Assembly (NCBI RefSeq): GCF_051668705.1
Contig: NZ_CP196351.1
Coordinates: forward strand, 2,108,001-2,172,000
DNA from: Alterisphingorhabdus sp051668705
GTDB taxonomy: Bacteria; Pseudomonadota; Alphaproteobacteria; Sphingomonadales; Sphingomonadaceae
Direction: 5' to 3'
DNA: 64,000 nucleotides
The notes beneath the pieces were generated by a model. The model was not told the origin of the DNA. It did no database searches and saw nothing but the letters and a program-made list of their open reading frames with translations. A program made the translations under genes and the position numbers. Positions 41,442-50,173 of the stretch are shown here, in pieces (position 1 is the first letter of the stretch; each line of letters opens with the position of its first letter).

Positions 41442-42064
41442 TCAGCTACGCGACGGGAATATTCCGAACAGTGCAACGCACCAACGCACTGCTGTAAACG
41501 GCGATACCTTATTAATCGCAACATTGCTTCCGGCCGAGTTGATACGCAATATGTCAGGATGCATATTGTTGACCGCAGGATCCCCACCAACAAAATTATT
41601 CGTGCCCGCCGGGGATACCGCAAAACTGTTGCGCACCGGCTGATTGGTATCACCAGCAGCAGGGCTAGCGGCTACCACACCTGTGTGTGTGTGTGCGATG
41701 GAAGATGAACAGCGTTAAGCACAAACTCAACCTGTCCGCCCCTTTGTCCCACTCTGAAATCGCCCAATCCAGGAGCATTCCCCGCGCCAATGGGCCGTCG
41801 GCCTTGCAGATCAGGCAGGCCCAATGTTGTTCGGCCATTACCACCAAATTGTGTCCCCAAAATAGCAAACAGCGCCTGATTTGAAGATATGGGCAAAAGT
41901 GCGCCATTGGCCTCCGCCCATTCACGTGGGCAATAGCTCCCGCCAAAGGCCGATATCTGGCCGATAAATTGTGTACCTTGCTGGGCGTAAGCGGGTGATG
42001 AACCAGCACTCCCCATAGCGGCCACTGCAAGAGCAGCAGCCAATATTTTAAACTTTCTCATCAT
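41442..42064 (-). pseudogene. Secreted tail-collar-domain protein, frameshifted at a CA repeat
   Basis: The intact form would be a protein of about 207 residues with a signal peptide (PAYAQQ, cleavage near 28) and a phage tail collar-like domain (ISAFGGSYCPREWAEANG, TLGLPDLQGRRPIG, HLPSHTHT). The first frame ends in HTHTQVW and a TAG. The rest (VAASPAAGDTNQPVRNSF to the terminal FPSRS) continues in another frame down to 41442. The paralogue at 42113 reads straight through the same place (SHTHTGTIAASP). The break is at a (CA)7 tract; removing one CA unit restores the frame. It may be a phase-variable gene rather than a dead one, or a sequencing error. Confidence 0.8.
41682..41695. repeat. (TG)7 dinucleotide tract causing the frameshift
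   Basis: Seven TG units, read as (CA)7 in the gene, lie in the SHTHT codons of the tail-collar gene. Six units give an open frame, seven do not. The paralogue has an interrupted, stable version (CACACACATACA). Confidence 0.9.
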
Positions 42065-42112
42065 CTTTTCCTTTCATACAATATTTTTCACACCTGATAT
42101 TCATCAGGCTGA

Positions 42113-42727
42113 TCAACTGCGTGAAGGGAAAACACCAACGGTCGCAATGCACCATTGCGCCACCAGAAATGGCGATACTTTGTTGACAGGCTGACCACTG
42201 CCGGTTGCGTTAATCCGCAAAATATTGGGGTGCATATTGTTCACTGCCGGATCACCATCGAGATAGATATTGCTGCCAGCAGGCGCCGCGGCAAAGCTGT
42301 TGCGAACCGGTTGATTGGTGTCGCCTGCTGTCGGGCTGGCTGCGATTGTGCCTGTATGTGTGTGTGAAGGCATCTGCGAAAGAGTGATATTAAAAGACGT
42401 GCTGCCGCCTTTTTGACCCTGCACATAACGCGGCAAACCCTGCCCTTGGCCAAGGCCTATCGGTGCACGCCCCTGCAAATCGGGTAACCCAAAGGTCATG
42501 CGGCCATCACCACCATACATAGTGCCCAATAGAGAGAATAAAGCCGGATTAGAATTAATAGCAACCAGCCCGCCATTGGCTTGCGCCCATCCGCGTGGAC
42601 AAAAATTGCCACCGAAATACATCATTTGCCCTAATAAAGGCTCCGCTTGCGCCTGTGCCGGCGATGCGAATGTCGACATACTCAGTGCAGCTGCGCCCGC
42701 TGCCACCAATAATTTCATAGCTTTCAT
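42113..42727 (-). CDS. Secreted phage tail collar-domain protein (MdpB-like)
   Basis: This 204-residue protein has a signal peptide (cleavage near residue 26, AQAQAE) and a tail collar domain: GQMMYFGGNFCPRGWAQANG, TFGLPDLQGRAPIG and MPSHTHTGTIAA, ending WCIATVGVFPSRS. Such chromosomal homologues are annotated as microcystin-dependent-protein-like, with unknown function, and are usually secreted. It is the intact tandem paralogue of the frameshifted gene downstream. The ribosome-binding site is GGGAGAAAG. It lies between the peptide candidate and the lasso enzymes, without an obvious mechanistic link. Confidence 0.82.
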   Translation of the reverse strand: MKAMKLLVAAGAAALSMSTFASPAQAQAEPLLGQMMYFGGNFCPRGWAQANGGLVAINSNPALFSLLGTMYGGDGRMTFGLPDLQGRAPIGLGQGQGLPRYVQGQKGGSTSFNITLSQMPSHTHTGTIAASPTAGDTNQPVRNSFAAAPAGSNIYLDGDPAVNNMHPNILRINATGSGQPVNKVSPFLVAQWCIATVGVFPSRS

Positions 42728-42870
42728 TTTGACTTTCTCCCTATTGTCTCAAAAGCGACCTAGTTTATCGATACATCACTTTAATTTTGTATACAGCTAG
42801 ATACATGTACAGCCGCCTTTTAGAGGGGCTTTCAGCATCTGAGCGTTAAAATGACGATCTGATAGGGAGA

Positions 42871-43416
42871 TTAGTTAGCAGTGACCTTATTCATGGTATT
42901 GGCGAAATTCGACGCTATGCGAACAAAGTTTGCCATTTCGGAAAGAAGATTGCCCTGCGCTGTTCCATAATCGGCTATAACATAGCGGGTAACGTAAAAG
43001 CTACCATCTTCCAGGCTTCCAGCGTTCACAATCGGGTTTTCCCGCAAAAAGCTAGGTATGGATGCTGCCACTTTCTCTGGAGCATTGCCCGATTCCCAAA
43101 TCGATATCAGGTTCATACCGCGGCATTTCATATCTTCAATCTCTACAGCAGCGGCATTGTCACAACCGTGAAAGAATATCTCAAACTTCAAACCATTTGT
43201 TGCGGTGGCAGATATATAATGGTTGCCGTTCGCATCGACCAGAAGCAGATGATTGCCTGTAATGGTCTTCAATACAGGTTCGATGCTTTTTGCATCCAGA
43301 GCCTTTACAATCTTTTTCTGCTTGAGATTGTCCGCACTGCTCGCCTGAGCACTGGCCACTGCTGGCGTGCAGAGCATTGCGGCAGTGATAACGCCATAGA
43401 GTAATTTTTGTAGCAC
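42871..43416 (-). CDS. Exported YbjN-domain protein
   Basis: This 181-residue protein has a signal peptide (cleavage near residue 23, ASAQA) and a YbjN-like (type III chaperone-like) domain at about residues 40-170. Segments NHLLLVDANGNHYISA, EIFFHGCDNAAA and SFYVTRYVIADYGTAQGNL are typical of the small YbjN proteins common in sphingomonads. No enzymatic motif is seen; two cysteines could form a periplasmic disulfide. It may be an independent gene inserted in the lasso region. Confidence 0.65.
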   Translation of the reverse strand: MLQKLLYGVITAAMLCTPAVASAQASSADNLKQKKIVKALDAKSIEPVLKTITGNHLLLVDANGNHYISATATNGLKFEIFFHGCDNAAAVEIEDMKCRGMNLISIWESGNAPEKVAASIPSFLRENPIVNAGSLEDGSFYVTRYVIADYGTAQGNLLSEMANFVRIASNFANTMNKVTAN

Positions 43417-43556
43417 GGCTATTCCCCCTTAATTTTGGGGAATGCCGCCAATTTTCGATTGACGATAATGACAAAACTCCCCCTTTTGCCTGCCATGGGT
43501 GTCATCCAATGGCTTATGGCGTAGAGGTTAATCACAATGGCAATGCTGTGCAACAG

Positions 43557-45326
43557 CTATAATTTACCGCGCTTTACGCCTTCATCTTTCACCAGATTGG
43601 CCCTGCCATCAGTCACAGTAATATGACAGTTCGAATGGTCCGCATGTGCCTCGGCATGGCTAATCAGCAATATCAGCTGCCCCTGCGCTCTGGTTTGCAA
43701 ATTGGCCATCAACCGCGCTGATGTCTGACGGTCAAGCGCTGACAGGCTTTCATCCAGAATGAGAATCTTCGCTGGTCGCAAAAATGCTCGGGCCAGCGCT
43801 ATTCTCTGGCGCTCACCACCGGAAATACGGCTCCCCGCACTGCGTAGACTTTCATCCAACCCTGCTGGCAAAGCGCGAACAATATCGGCAACACAGGCTT
43901 GTTCCAGTGCATCCCAGATAAGCGCATCATCATCTGATCGATCAGGCCAAAGAATATTCTCTCGCACGCTGCCTTCAAACAAAAACCCATCCTGCACGGC
44001 ATAGCTGATCTGCGTTTGCCAAAGGCTGCGATTGTTATCATTCAACGATACTTTACCAAATTTTATATCGCCATTTTGCGGGACCATCAGCCCAGCGATC
44101 AGATCGGCAAGACTGGTTTTGCCCGACCCTGATTCACCGCTAATTGTTACCAGCCCCGTTGCTGGCAGAGCAATATGCTCGCAGCGCAAGATATTCTCTC
44201 CGCCATCATAGCGAAAAGCCAAACCATCTATCACCAGTGAACCGGACATATCATCAGGCGCAAATGCAGTTTGGGTGGCAGTGCTGCGCATTTTACCATA
44301 TTGCGCGTTCGCCTTTAGCCGCTGTGCAGTGTCAAATGCTGGCAAAGCATTGGCAACGCCTTGTAGCCCGCTAATGGCCGCGGTAAGCGCTGGCATAAGG
44401 CGGATCAAAATCCCGCCAATCAGCAACAGTTCGACCGGCGATACGTTAAAAACACCATAGCCCAATGCAACGAGCAGCATCGCGACAATTGCGCCCAACA
44501 GCTCGACACTGCGGCGCATCAACCCTTGTTGGCGGGAAAAATCGACGCCATATTTGCGTGTATAGCGTACCGCGCTGGCAAAGCGCTTCAGAAAATCTTC
44601 TTCGGCCTGTGTTGCCTTGGCGGCTTTCAGACCGTCAAGAAAGCGTACGGTTTCCCGCGCGATATCCTGCCCGCCTCTGGTCATCCCTTCACCCAATATC
44701 TTGCTGCGCGCGAGCCAGACTGCGCCCAAAAGACAAGCAATAACCATGGTGGCCAACAGCAATAAACCGGCTGGCACGCTAATAAAAAATGCGGTGCCAA
44801 TAAAGACACAGACCATCGCCACAGAAATACTGCTTTGGGTTGCAAAGCGCATGGCCATACCAATACGGGCTATATTGGCGGTCAGGCTGTCGAGCATATG
44901 GGATTTTCGCAATGACTGTATTTGCGGCCAACTGCTATATACCAAAGACCGCAAAAGCTCCTGCCTTGTATGATCAACAAAACCCAGGCTGATGCGCATT
45001 ATCGCAACATCACGCCGCAACAATATAGCTGCGCGCAATATCATCAAAATGAAGAAACCAGCGAACAATATTGCCATCCGCTGCACCCAGGATGTAGCAC
45101 CCACCGCGCCGAGATAACCAGCTATGGCCGCAGAAATGTCCGTCGATGGCTTTTCAGATACAATAAGCTCAACAATCGGCAGCAACAAGACCAGCCCAAA
45201 ACCTTCAAGCAGCGCCGCAAAGCCGACAAGTCCGAGCGTCCGTAAAAGCTGAGTGCCGCCATAATCCATCACGCTATGGGCAAGACCGCGCCACCCCGAT
45301 AATTCTGGTCCAACGGGCTCAGTCAT
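43557..45326 (-). CDS. Lasso peptide ABC exporter (membrane and ATPase fused)
   Basis: This is a type I ABC transporter half of about 589 residues. It has a six-helix membrane domain (about 25-320) and a C-terminal ATPase with Walker A ISGESGSGKTSLAD, signature RISGGERQRIALARAF, Walker B ILILDESLSALD and an H-loop histidine in LISHAEAH. In lasso clusters this gene exports the mature peptide and gives immunity. It follows the B2 protease gene directly. The frame is also open upstream to a TTG at 45371 adjacent to the B2 stop; I prefer the ATG at 45326 for its sensible N-terminus, but neither has a clear ribosome-binding site. Confidence 0.85.
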   Translation of the reverse strand: MTEPVGPELSGWRGLAHSVMDYGGTQLLRTLGLVGFAALLEGFGLVLLLPIVELIVSEKPSTDISAAIAGYLGAVGATSWVQRMAILFAGFFILMILRAAILLRRDVAIMRISLGFVDHTRQELLRSLVYSSWPQIQSLRKSHMLDSLTANIARIGMAMRFATQSSISVAMVCVFIGTAFFISVPAGLLLLATMVIACLLGAVWLARSKILGEGMTRGGQDIARETVRFLDGLKAAKATQAEEDFLKRFASAVRYTRKYGVDFSRQQGLMRRSVELLGAIVAMLLVALGYGVFNVSPVELLLIGGILIRLMPALTAAISGLQGVANALPAFDTAQRLKANAQYGKMRSTATQTAFAPDDMSGSLVIDGLAFRYDGGENILRCEHIALPATGLVTISGESGSGKTSLADLIAGLMVPQNGDIKFGKVSLNDNNRSLWQTQISYAVQDGFLFEGSVRENILWPDRSDDDALIWDALEQACVADIVRALPAGLDESLRSAGSRISGGERQRIALARAFLRPAKILILDESLSALDRQTSARLMANLQTRAQGQLILLISHAEAHADHSNCHITVTDGRANLVKDEGVKRGKL

Positions 45327-45371
45327 AGCGCATGCAGATAATGGACATAACAATGCTGTCTGACATAGCAA

Positions 45372-45887
45372 TCATAGCTTTACAGGTTGCGCGCTATTTG
45401 CCGTTTTGCGCGTAAAGGGGCGAAACCGCTTATATTCATGCTTTCCTGTGACGATTATCCCTTCAGAAGACACCAGCCAGGCATGCAGATCCAAATTGCT
45501 CTGGCCATCGTCACCTTGCGCAGGCGATGCTGATACATCTTTGGCTTTGCGGTCGACACCAATGACAATTTTTGAGCTGTCTTTACGGCGTCTCAGCATC
45601 CATTGGGCGGCCATTGCTTGCGGCAGGCAGACCGCAGTCCATGGCACATGCCGGGCCGCCATACGCACTATCCGGCCAATATCGCGGCCAAGACTGTCAT
45701 CATCAATATGCGGCGGGCGCGCATCAACCCCCATATGGTCAATATCCAGCCATTTTTTCCATCGCGAAAATGCGACAAATTTTATCAAAAAACGGGCAAT
45801 TGCCAGCATAATGGCTGCCTCGACCAAACGGACATAATCCATAGCCGGCAAGGCCAATAATTTGCCGATTTTACCCGGCACGCACAC
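45372..45887 (-). CDS. Lasso peptide leader protease B2 (transglutaminase-like)
   Basis: This 171-residue protein matches the lasso B2 family (transglutaminase-like core). The nucleophile is C87 in TAVCLPQAMAAQWML, and the histidine is H135 in NLDLHAWLV; an acidic residue follows in the C-terminal segment. It cuts the leader from the precursor after recognition by the separate RRE protein encoded just upstream. The gene overlaps that gene by 17 bases and begins at GTG. The short length and absence of an N-terminal RRE show that this is the split B1/B2 arrangement. Confidence 0.88.
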   Translation of the reverse strand: MCVPGKIGKLLALPAMDYVRLVEAAIMLAIARFLIKFVAFSRWKKWLDIDHMGVDARPPHIDDDSLGRDIGRIVRMAARHVPWTAVCLPQAMAAQWMLRRRKDSSKIVIGVDRKAKDVSASPAQGDDGQSNLDLHAWLVSSEGIIVTGKHEYKRFRPFTRKTANSAQPVKL

Positions 45888-46155
45888 TTACCATTTTACG
45901 GCTTTGAAAATTGGTTAGCAATTCTGCCACCTGCACGCGACATTCATCGGCATCGACATCATATTCAGTGGTCAAAACCGCTGCTAGCTTATTAACGCTG
46001 TCATGCTCATCCAACATCTGCCAAACGCGGCGCCCGGTGAGTTCGAGGCTGAAAAACTGGCCATTATCAATATCCATCAAAACCACTTCACCATCGACCT
46101 CGGTCTCGACAAAACTCTCAGTTTTTACAAAGCATGCATCATTATCAATTGTCAT
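45871..46155 (-). CDS. PqqD-like RiPP recognition element (lasso B1)
   Basis: This 94-residue PqqD-family protein binds the precursor leader and delivers it to the protease. The family features are LMDIDNGQFFSLELTGRRVW at about residues 27-46, followed by a helical DVDADECRVQVAELLTNF segment. GGAAAG lies eight bases before the ATG. Its overlap with the B2 gene suggests coupled expression of the two halves of the leader-processing enzyme. Confidence 0.88.
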   Translation of the reverse strand: MTIDNDACFVKTESFVETEVDGEVVLMDIDNGQFFSLELTGRRVWQMLDEHDSVNKLAAVLTTEYDVDADECRVQVAELLTNFQSRKMVSVRAG

Positions 46156-46194
46156 TATCGTCTTTCCAATAATCAGAATTTGTCGCGGCCAATA

Positions 46195-47091
46195 TCAAAA
46201 GTCATAACCCAAAACACGCATTATATCACCATGTTCGTCTGTAATGGACTTTTGCAATTCTGCGCTCAATACTTCCTTACCCTCACCTGACCGGCCCGAA
46301 CGGAAAAATCGCTTCGCCTTTTCAGGCTTTTCCATAAAGCCGTCTTTTGCCTCTTTGGCTTGCAATTTATCAAATCGCGCACGGTCAACGGCCCGGTGAA
46401 TGGCCGCGTTATCATTGGCTTGTTCCAAACCCAGAAAGGCCGCCATAGACTGTAGCTGAGCCGCAGTATCTGCCAGCATGTCCTCATAACGGATGACCAG
46501 CACCGGAATATCAGTCTGCTGCGTCCATCTGGTATAGTGCTCGCTCCAATTGCCAGTAATTTGTCGTAACTGACTGCGATTATCTCCGGACAAATGATGG
46601 TTTGATCTGTTTAGATGTTTGACTGTTTTCGTAAAGTTTTTGCGTCCAGAATGATGGCTATAGGATACTGCAACGTCACGCGGGTCGCGGATTAGCAAGA
46701 TGGTGCCGATAGAAATATCGGCAGGGAAGATGGGTTCATTATTGATGTTCAGATGATAGGAATCATGAACCTTAATAAACAATCGGTTCTTGCTCTCTCT
46801 CGCAAGCGAGCGATACAGTTCAGGGCGCAATATATCGATTTCATCGGCTGTCAGATCAGATGATGGCAATCCGGTTATATTATCAAAGCGAGGACGGCTG
46901 CTGGAAATAGAACCAGCCAGATCAATCTTATCGCTCCACGGCTCTTCACTATTGGAATTGGAGAGCAAATTAGACAAAAGAATACGAGTCCAAGTATTCC
47001 CTGATTTGGGATAACTGGCGAGCCAAGCGACTTTGCGGTCAGTCAATATTTTGTCATTTTCCGTATCTGACATTAAAGTCATAGCGCTCAC
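46195..47091 (-). CDS. Sulfotransferase (PAPS-dependent), putative lasso tailoring enzyme
   Basis: This 298-residue protein is a cytosolic-type sulfotransferase. The 5'-phosphosulfate loop is SYPKSGNTWTR at residues 26-36, the likely catalytic base is H109 in IKVHDSYH, and the 3'-phosphate motif is RDPRDVAVSYSHHSGRKN at 135-152. The C-terminus has an RSGRSGE segment like the family's final PAPS-binding loop. It lies between the kinase and PqqD genes with short gaps (8 and 39 bases), so it should belong to the lasso operon and might sulfate a Ser or Thr of the peptide. It starts at GTG 47091 or ATG 47082. Confidence 0.85.
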   Translation of the reverse strand: MSAMTLMSDTENDKILTDRKVAWLASYPKSGNTWTRILLSNLLSNSNSEEPWSDKIDLAGSISSSRPRFDNITGLPSSDLTADEIDILRPELYRSLARESKNRLFIKVHDSYHLNINNEPIFPADISIGTILLIRDPRDVAVSYSHHSGRKNFTKTVKHLNRSNHHLSGDNRSQLRQITGNWSEHYTRWTQQTDIPVLVIRYEDMLADTAAQLQSMAAFLGLEQANDNAAIHRAVDRARFDKLQAKEAKDGFMEKPEKAKRFFRSGRSGEGKEVLSAELQKSITDEHGDIMRVLGYDF

Positions 47092-47099
47092 TTACCTGC

Positions 47100-48074
47100 T
47101 CAGGCTTCGACCACAATGTTATCAGACGCGATTGCAGAATCTGTTTTTGACGGGGCTTGCGCATTCAACCACGCCTCCGCAAAGTCCAGACCTTCGTTAA
47201 AAGCGTCAGGAACGAACGGACGATCAAAATTCTGGACATGGACATGTTGTATGATGTCGCCAAGCGCGGTGTAGAGCTTTTTGCGGCCCCATATACCGAG
47301 CGCGAATGCTGGCCGATATACACCGCTTGCCAATTTCAGAACAGACTGTCCTCCTTTGAGGGTTGTCATGCTGCATTTAGGTGCATTTGCATCACTTTTG
47401 TTGCTGCCCAAAATGCTCAGGCTGGCAAGATGGCCAACACTAACATCGCCGCTATTTACCGGGGTCGCAAAAAACTTATCAAACCCTTCAACATCGCGCA
47501 CGGCCTGCCCTTTGGCGGCATTGGTCATTTCCAATGCATCCTTCCATAATTTCAGGTCCTTTTGCCCAGAATAACAGGTAATCGCACCCTCTTGGTTTTT
47601 GGTATCAACGATAAGAATATCATCAGTAAAGAATACAAAACCGCGATCTGCCAATGCGGCCGATAATGTTGATTTGCCCGCGCCGGAAGTCCCGGTAAAT
47701 GCGTGCACCGCATTGCCAATAATGATACCGCTGGCATGAAGCGGCAACAAATCGCGCTGATAACATAATGCCCCCCATGCAGAGCCCAACAAGAACAAAG
47801 CGACTTCACGGTCAGAAACACCGGCATCGCGATCATAAATGATCGAATGGCCGCCCTGAACCAGAAACCGTACACCATTGGGAACCTGTAATAGGAAACT
47901 CTCAGCATTTACCTGATAATTGGTGCCAAAAAATATCTCTTCATCACCAATTTGCGGCAAAGCCTCAGGAACCTTGCCCGCTCGGATTTCAACATCCGCA
48001 TTTTCAGATACCAGAAACGGCTTAATACGATCGCCCAATTGCATGTCAGCAGATACGGTGAATGGAACGGTCAT
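47100..48074 (-). CDS. HPr kinase-like lasso peptide kinase
   Basis: This 324-residue protein is related to the HprK C-terminal kinase domain. The P-loop GTSGAGKST lies at about residues 128-136, preceded by LLPLHASGIIIG with the family histidine, and followed by FTDDILIV. Homologues in lasso clusters, such as the paeninodin kinase, phosphorylate the C-terminal Ser of the peptide; the candidate precursor at 41168 also ends in Ser. I chose the ATG at 48074, which overlaps the cyclase stop as ATGA and has AGAAGG upstream, over a TTG at 48095. Confidence 0.85.
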   Translation of the reverse strand: MTVPFTVSADMQLGDRIKPFLVSENADVEIRAGKVPEALPQIGDEEIFFGTNYQVNAESFLLQVPNGVRFLVQGGHSIIYDRDAGVSDREVALFLLGSAWGALCYQRDLLPLHASGIIIGNAVHAFTGTSGAGKSTLSAALADRGFVFFTDDILIVDTKNQEGAITCYSGQKDLKLWKDALEMTNAAKGQAVRDVEGFDKFFATPVNSGDVSVGHLASLSILGSNKSDANAPKCSMTTLKGGQSVLKLASGVYRPAFALGIWGRKKLYTALGDIIQHVHVQNFDRPFVPDAFNEGLDFAEAWLNAQAPSKTDSAIASDNIVVEA

Positions 48075-50035
48075 ATATTTTTGCCTTCTACCCAATTTAT
48101 GTAATCAGCCATATTTGTTGCCCTTCCCATTCCCAGCATTGCAATCGTGTAATCGGGATGGTCCTTATAGGAAAGAGGGGTTTTCTCTGGCCAGCTGTCC
48201 AGCACTTTTTCAAGCCGCTTAACGTCAAATCGACGCGCCATTTCGGGGTTAGCCTTTATGCGCTCTACCTTATCACGAAAAGACTGCAGATCGCGCGTCA
48301 TTTTAAAATGCCAGTCCGCTGATTGGCGGCCGCGCATCGGTGTAAAATAATCATCCGGCAGACGGCCTTTCATCATGCGCGTAATCAGATAACGTTGATT
48401 GCCACCCTGCAAAAATTGTTCCGGCGGAATACCGGCGCAAAAGCGCATAATTCTGGGGTCACCCATAGGGTCCATACTGCGCACACCGGTCATGGTCGTA
48501 ATAGCTAGCTGCAAAGCAGGCTTCTCCTCTCTGCCGCCTCTTTCAAGCATGGTGTACATCATTTCATGCGGGTCTGAAAAACCGCTATAGCCAGTATCCC
48601 ATCCAGCTTCTTCAGCACGCTGATCAACCTGCATATCTTCAGCATATTCCGGAGAGATGGCAGAATAACCCTGCCATCCCAATTGGGATGCATGACCGCG
48701 CCATTTTGCAATGTGGCGGCTAATAGCGTTGGGGATATTGGGTGCGATAGCGCGAGCATACAAGCCCCCGAGCTTTAAACCAGGCGTCTTATCTGCCGCC
48801 AATTCGCGCCATAATTTGATCCACCGCCCCTGGCGGAACCACTGGCCATAAAGGCCCTTGGCGTTGAAACTTAATGTCGCATTCCCGCTTTGTCCGCTCA
48901 GAGCCAAGCGTTTGCCACTGGCGCGGATATGACGGTCAATTTCCAAACCCCAATGAATATTGTTGATCCCACGCGACGGTTGCTCCGCCAGCAGAAATAT
49001 CTTGTCCATATCGGCGCCAAGTGGTTCGTCTGCGCAATCTACAAAATGCGGGTTAATTTGCGGATATTTGGCAGCAAAGGCTTTCACTGCGGGCGATTCA
49101 TCGCCGATGCGCAAATGCCCATAAGCACGGCCATCCCAGCCAGGCTCTGGCACATGGGTGTAAGTGTCGACTTTCTGATTGGGCACATTGTAACTTGCCA
49201 AAACGTCCAGCATAGTCGCAACCACTGCCGAGGAGTCCATACCAGCGCTGAGATGTGCCGCAGGAACATCATTCCCATTCCAGCATTGCTCAACCGCATC
49301 AAATAACAATGATCTTGCTGCTTCAACATATTCTTGCTCATTGGCAAAGCGGATATCTGGCGAGGTACGCAGATCAAAAAACCGCTGCGTATGTTCTGCA
49401 CCTTGTGTGAAGCGCGTATATGTTCCGGCGCGAATAACATTAACGCCAACAAAATAACTGCCGGGATTGATCTCAAAATTTAGTACCAGCGTATCAGCGA
49501 TTTTGCCTTCGTCCAGTTTTCGGTCAACATCGCCATATGCAAACAGCCCTTTCGGCACGGATGCTACAACAACTCTTTCTGGCGTTTGGTGATAATAAAG
49601 CGGCGGTGCATTGTGCGCTGATCGTATCGCAGTCAGGCTGTTTTGCTCACTATCGCCAATAATCGCTGCATAGCCGCCTTCGACATGCTCACCAGCCCGT
49701 TCGCCCCATTTTTGCCAAGCTGCATGAAATAAAGCGCTGTCCGGCATCTTGGCCAGTCGTTCACTAGCAATGCCAAGATTGCTAGCAAGCTCAGCGCGAT
49801 ATTGAATATATCCAGAGAACACTAATGACCAGCGCGCCAAGATAAGTGGTTGCCGTTCAAAACGGTCTTGCGCGAAAAATCCAGTCTCCAGACTGGCGCT
49901 CAATCCAAAAGGTTCAGTCACTTTTATATGGGATATTTTGGGGCCATAGATTTTCAGCGCATTATTGACGCGCTGCAGCCGGTCTTGGGCAATAGCTTGC
50001 CCTGATCTGTCAAATATTGCTGCGATTGCGCTCAT
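48071..50035 (-). CDS. Lasso peptide cyclase (asparagine synthetase homologue)
   Basis: This 654-residue protein has an N-terminal Ntn glutaminase-like domain (about 1-200) in which the second residue is Ser instead of the catalytic Cys, so it cannot use glutamine. It also has a C-terminal ATP pyrophosphatase domain with SAGMDSSAVVAT at 263-274. This is the pattern of lasso isopeptide-forming cyclases, which adenylate an Asp/Glu side chain and close the ring. The start has a GGGGG six bases upstream. It is followed by the kinase with a four-base overlap. Confidence 0.9.
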   Translation of the reverse strand: MSAIAAIFDRSGQAIAQDRLQRVNNALKIYGPKISHIKVTEPFGLSASLETGFFAQDRFERQPLILARWSLVFSGYIQYRAELASNLGIASERLAKMPDSALFHAAWQKWGERAGEHVEGGYAAIIGDSEQNSLTAIRSAHNAPPLYYHQTPERVVVASVPKGLFAYGDVDRKLDEGKIADTLVLNFEINPGSYFVGVNVIRAGTYTRFTQGAEHTQRFFDLRTSPDIRFANEQEYVEAARSLLFDAVEQCWNGNDVPAAHLSAGMDSSAVVATMLDVLASYNVPNQKVDTYTHVPEPGWDGRAYGHLRIGDESPAVKAFAAKYPQINPHFVDCADEPLGADMDKIFLLAEQPSRGINNIHWGLEIDRHIRASGKRLALSGQSGNATLSFNAKGLYGQWFRQGRWIKLWRELAADKTPGLKLGGLYARAIAPNIPNAISRHIAKWRGHASQLGWQGYSAISPEYAEDMQVDQRAEEAGWDTGYSGFSDPHEMMYTMLERGGREEKPALQLAITTMTGVRSMDPMGDPRIMRFCAGIPPEQFLQGGNQRYLITRMMKGRLPDDYFTPMRGRQSADWHFKMTRDLQSFRDKVERIKANPEMARRFDVKRLEKVLDSWPEKTPLSYKDHPDYTIAMLGMGRATNMADYINWVEGKNI

Positions 50036-50173
50036 AATTCCCCCACACGCGCAGACCGATAGTGTAGCAAGGACAAAATTACCAGTATTTTACATTATAA
50101 TAAGTGCAAAATAATAAGTGCAAAAGCATTGGCGGCTCTTTTTGCAAAATTGCACGATTTTTCTAGCGACAAT

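Noticed and set aside
41442..42727. Prophage remnant suggested by two tail-collar domains
   Set aside because: Both proteins have signal peptides, are tandem paralogues, and no other phage gene is nearby; they fit the chromosomal secreted collar-domain family.
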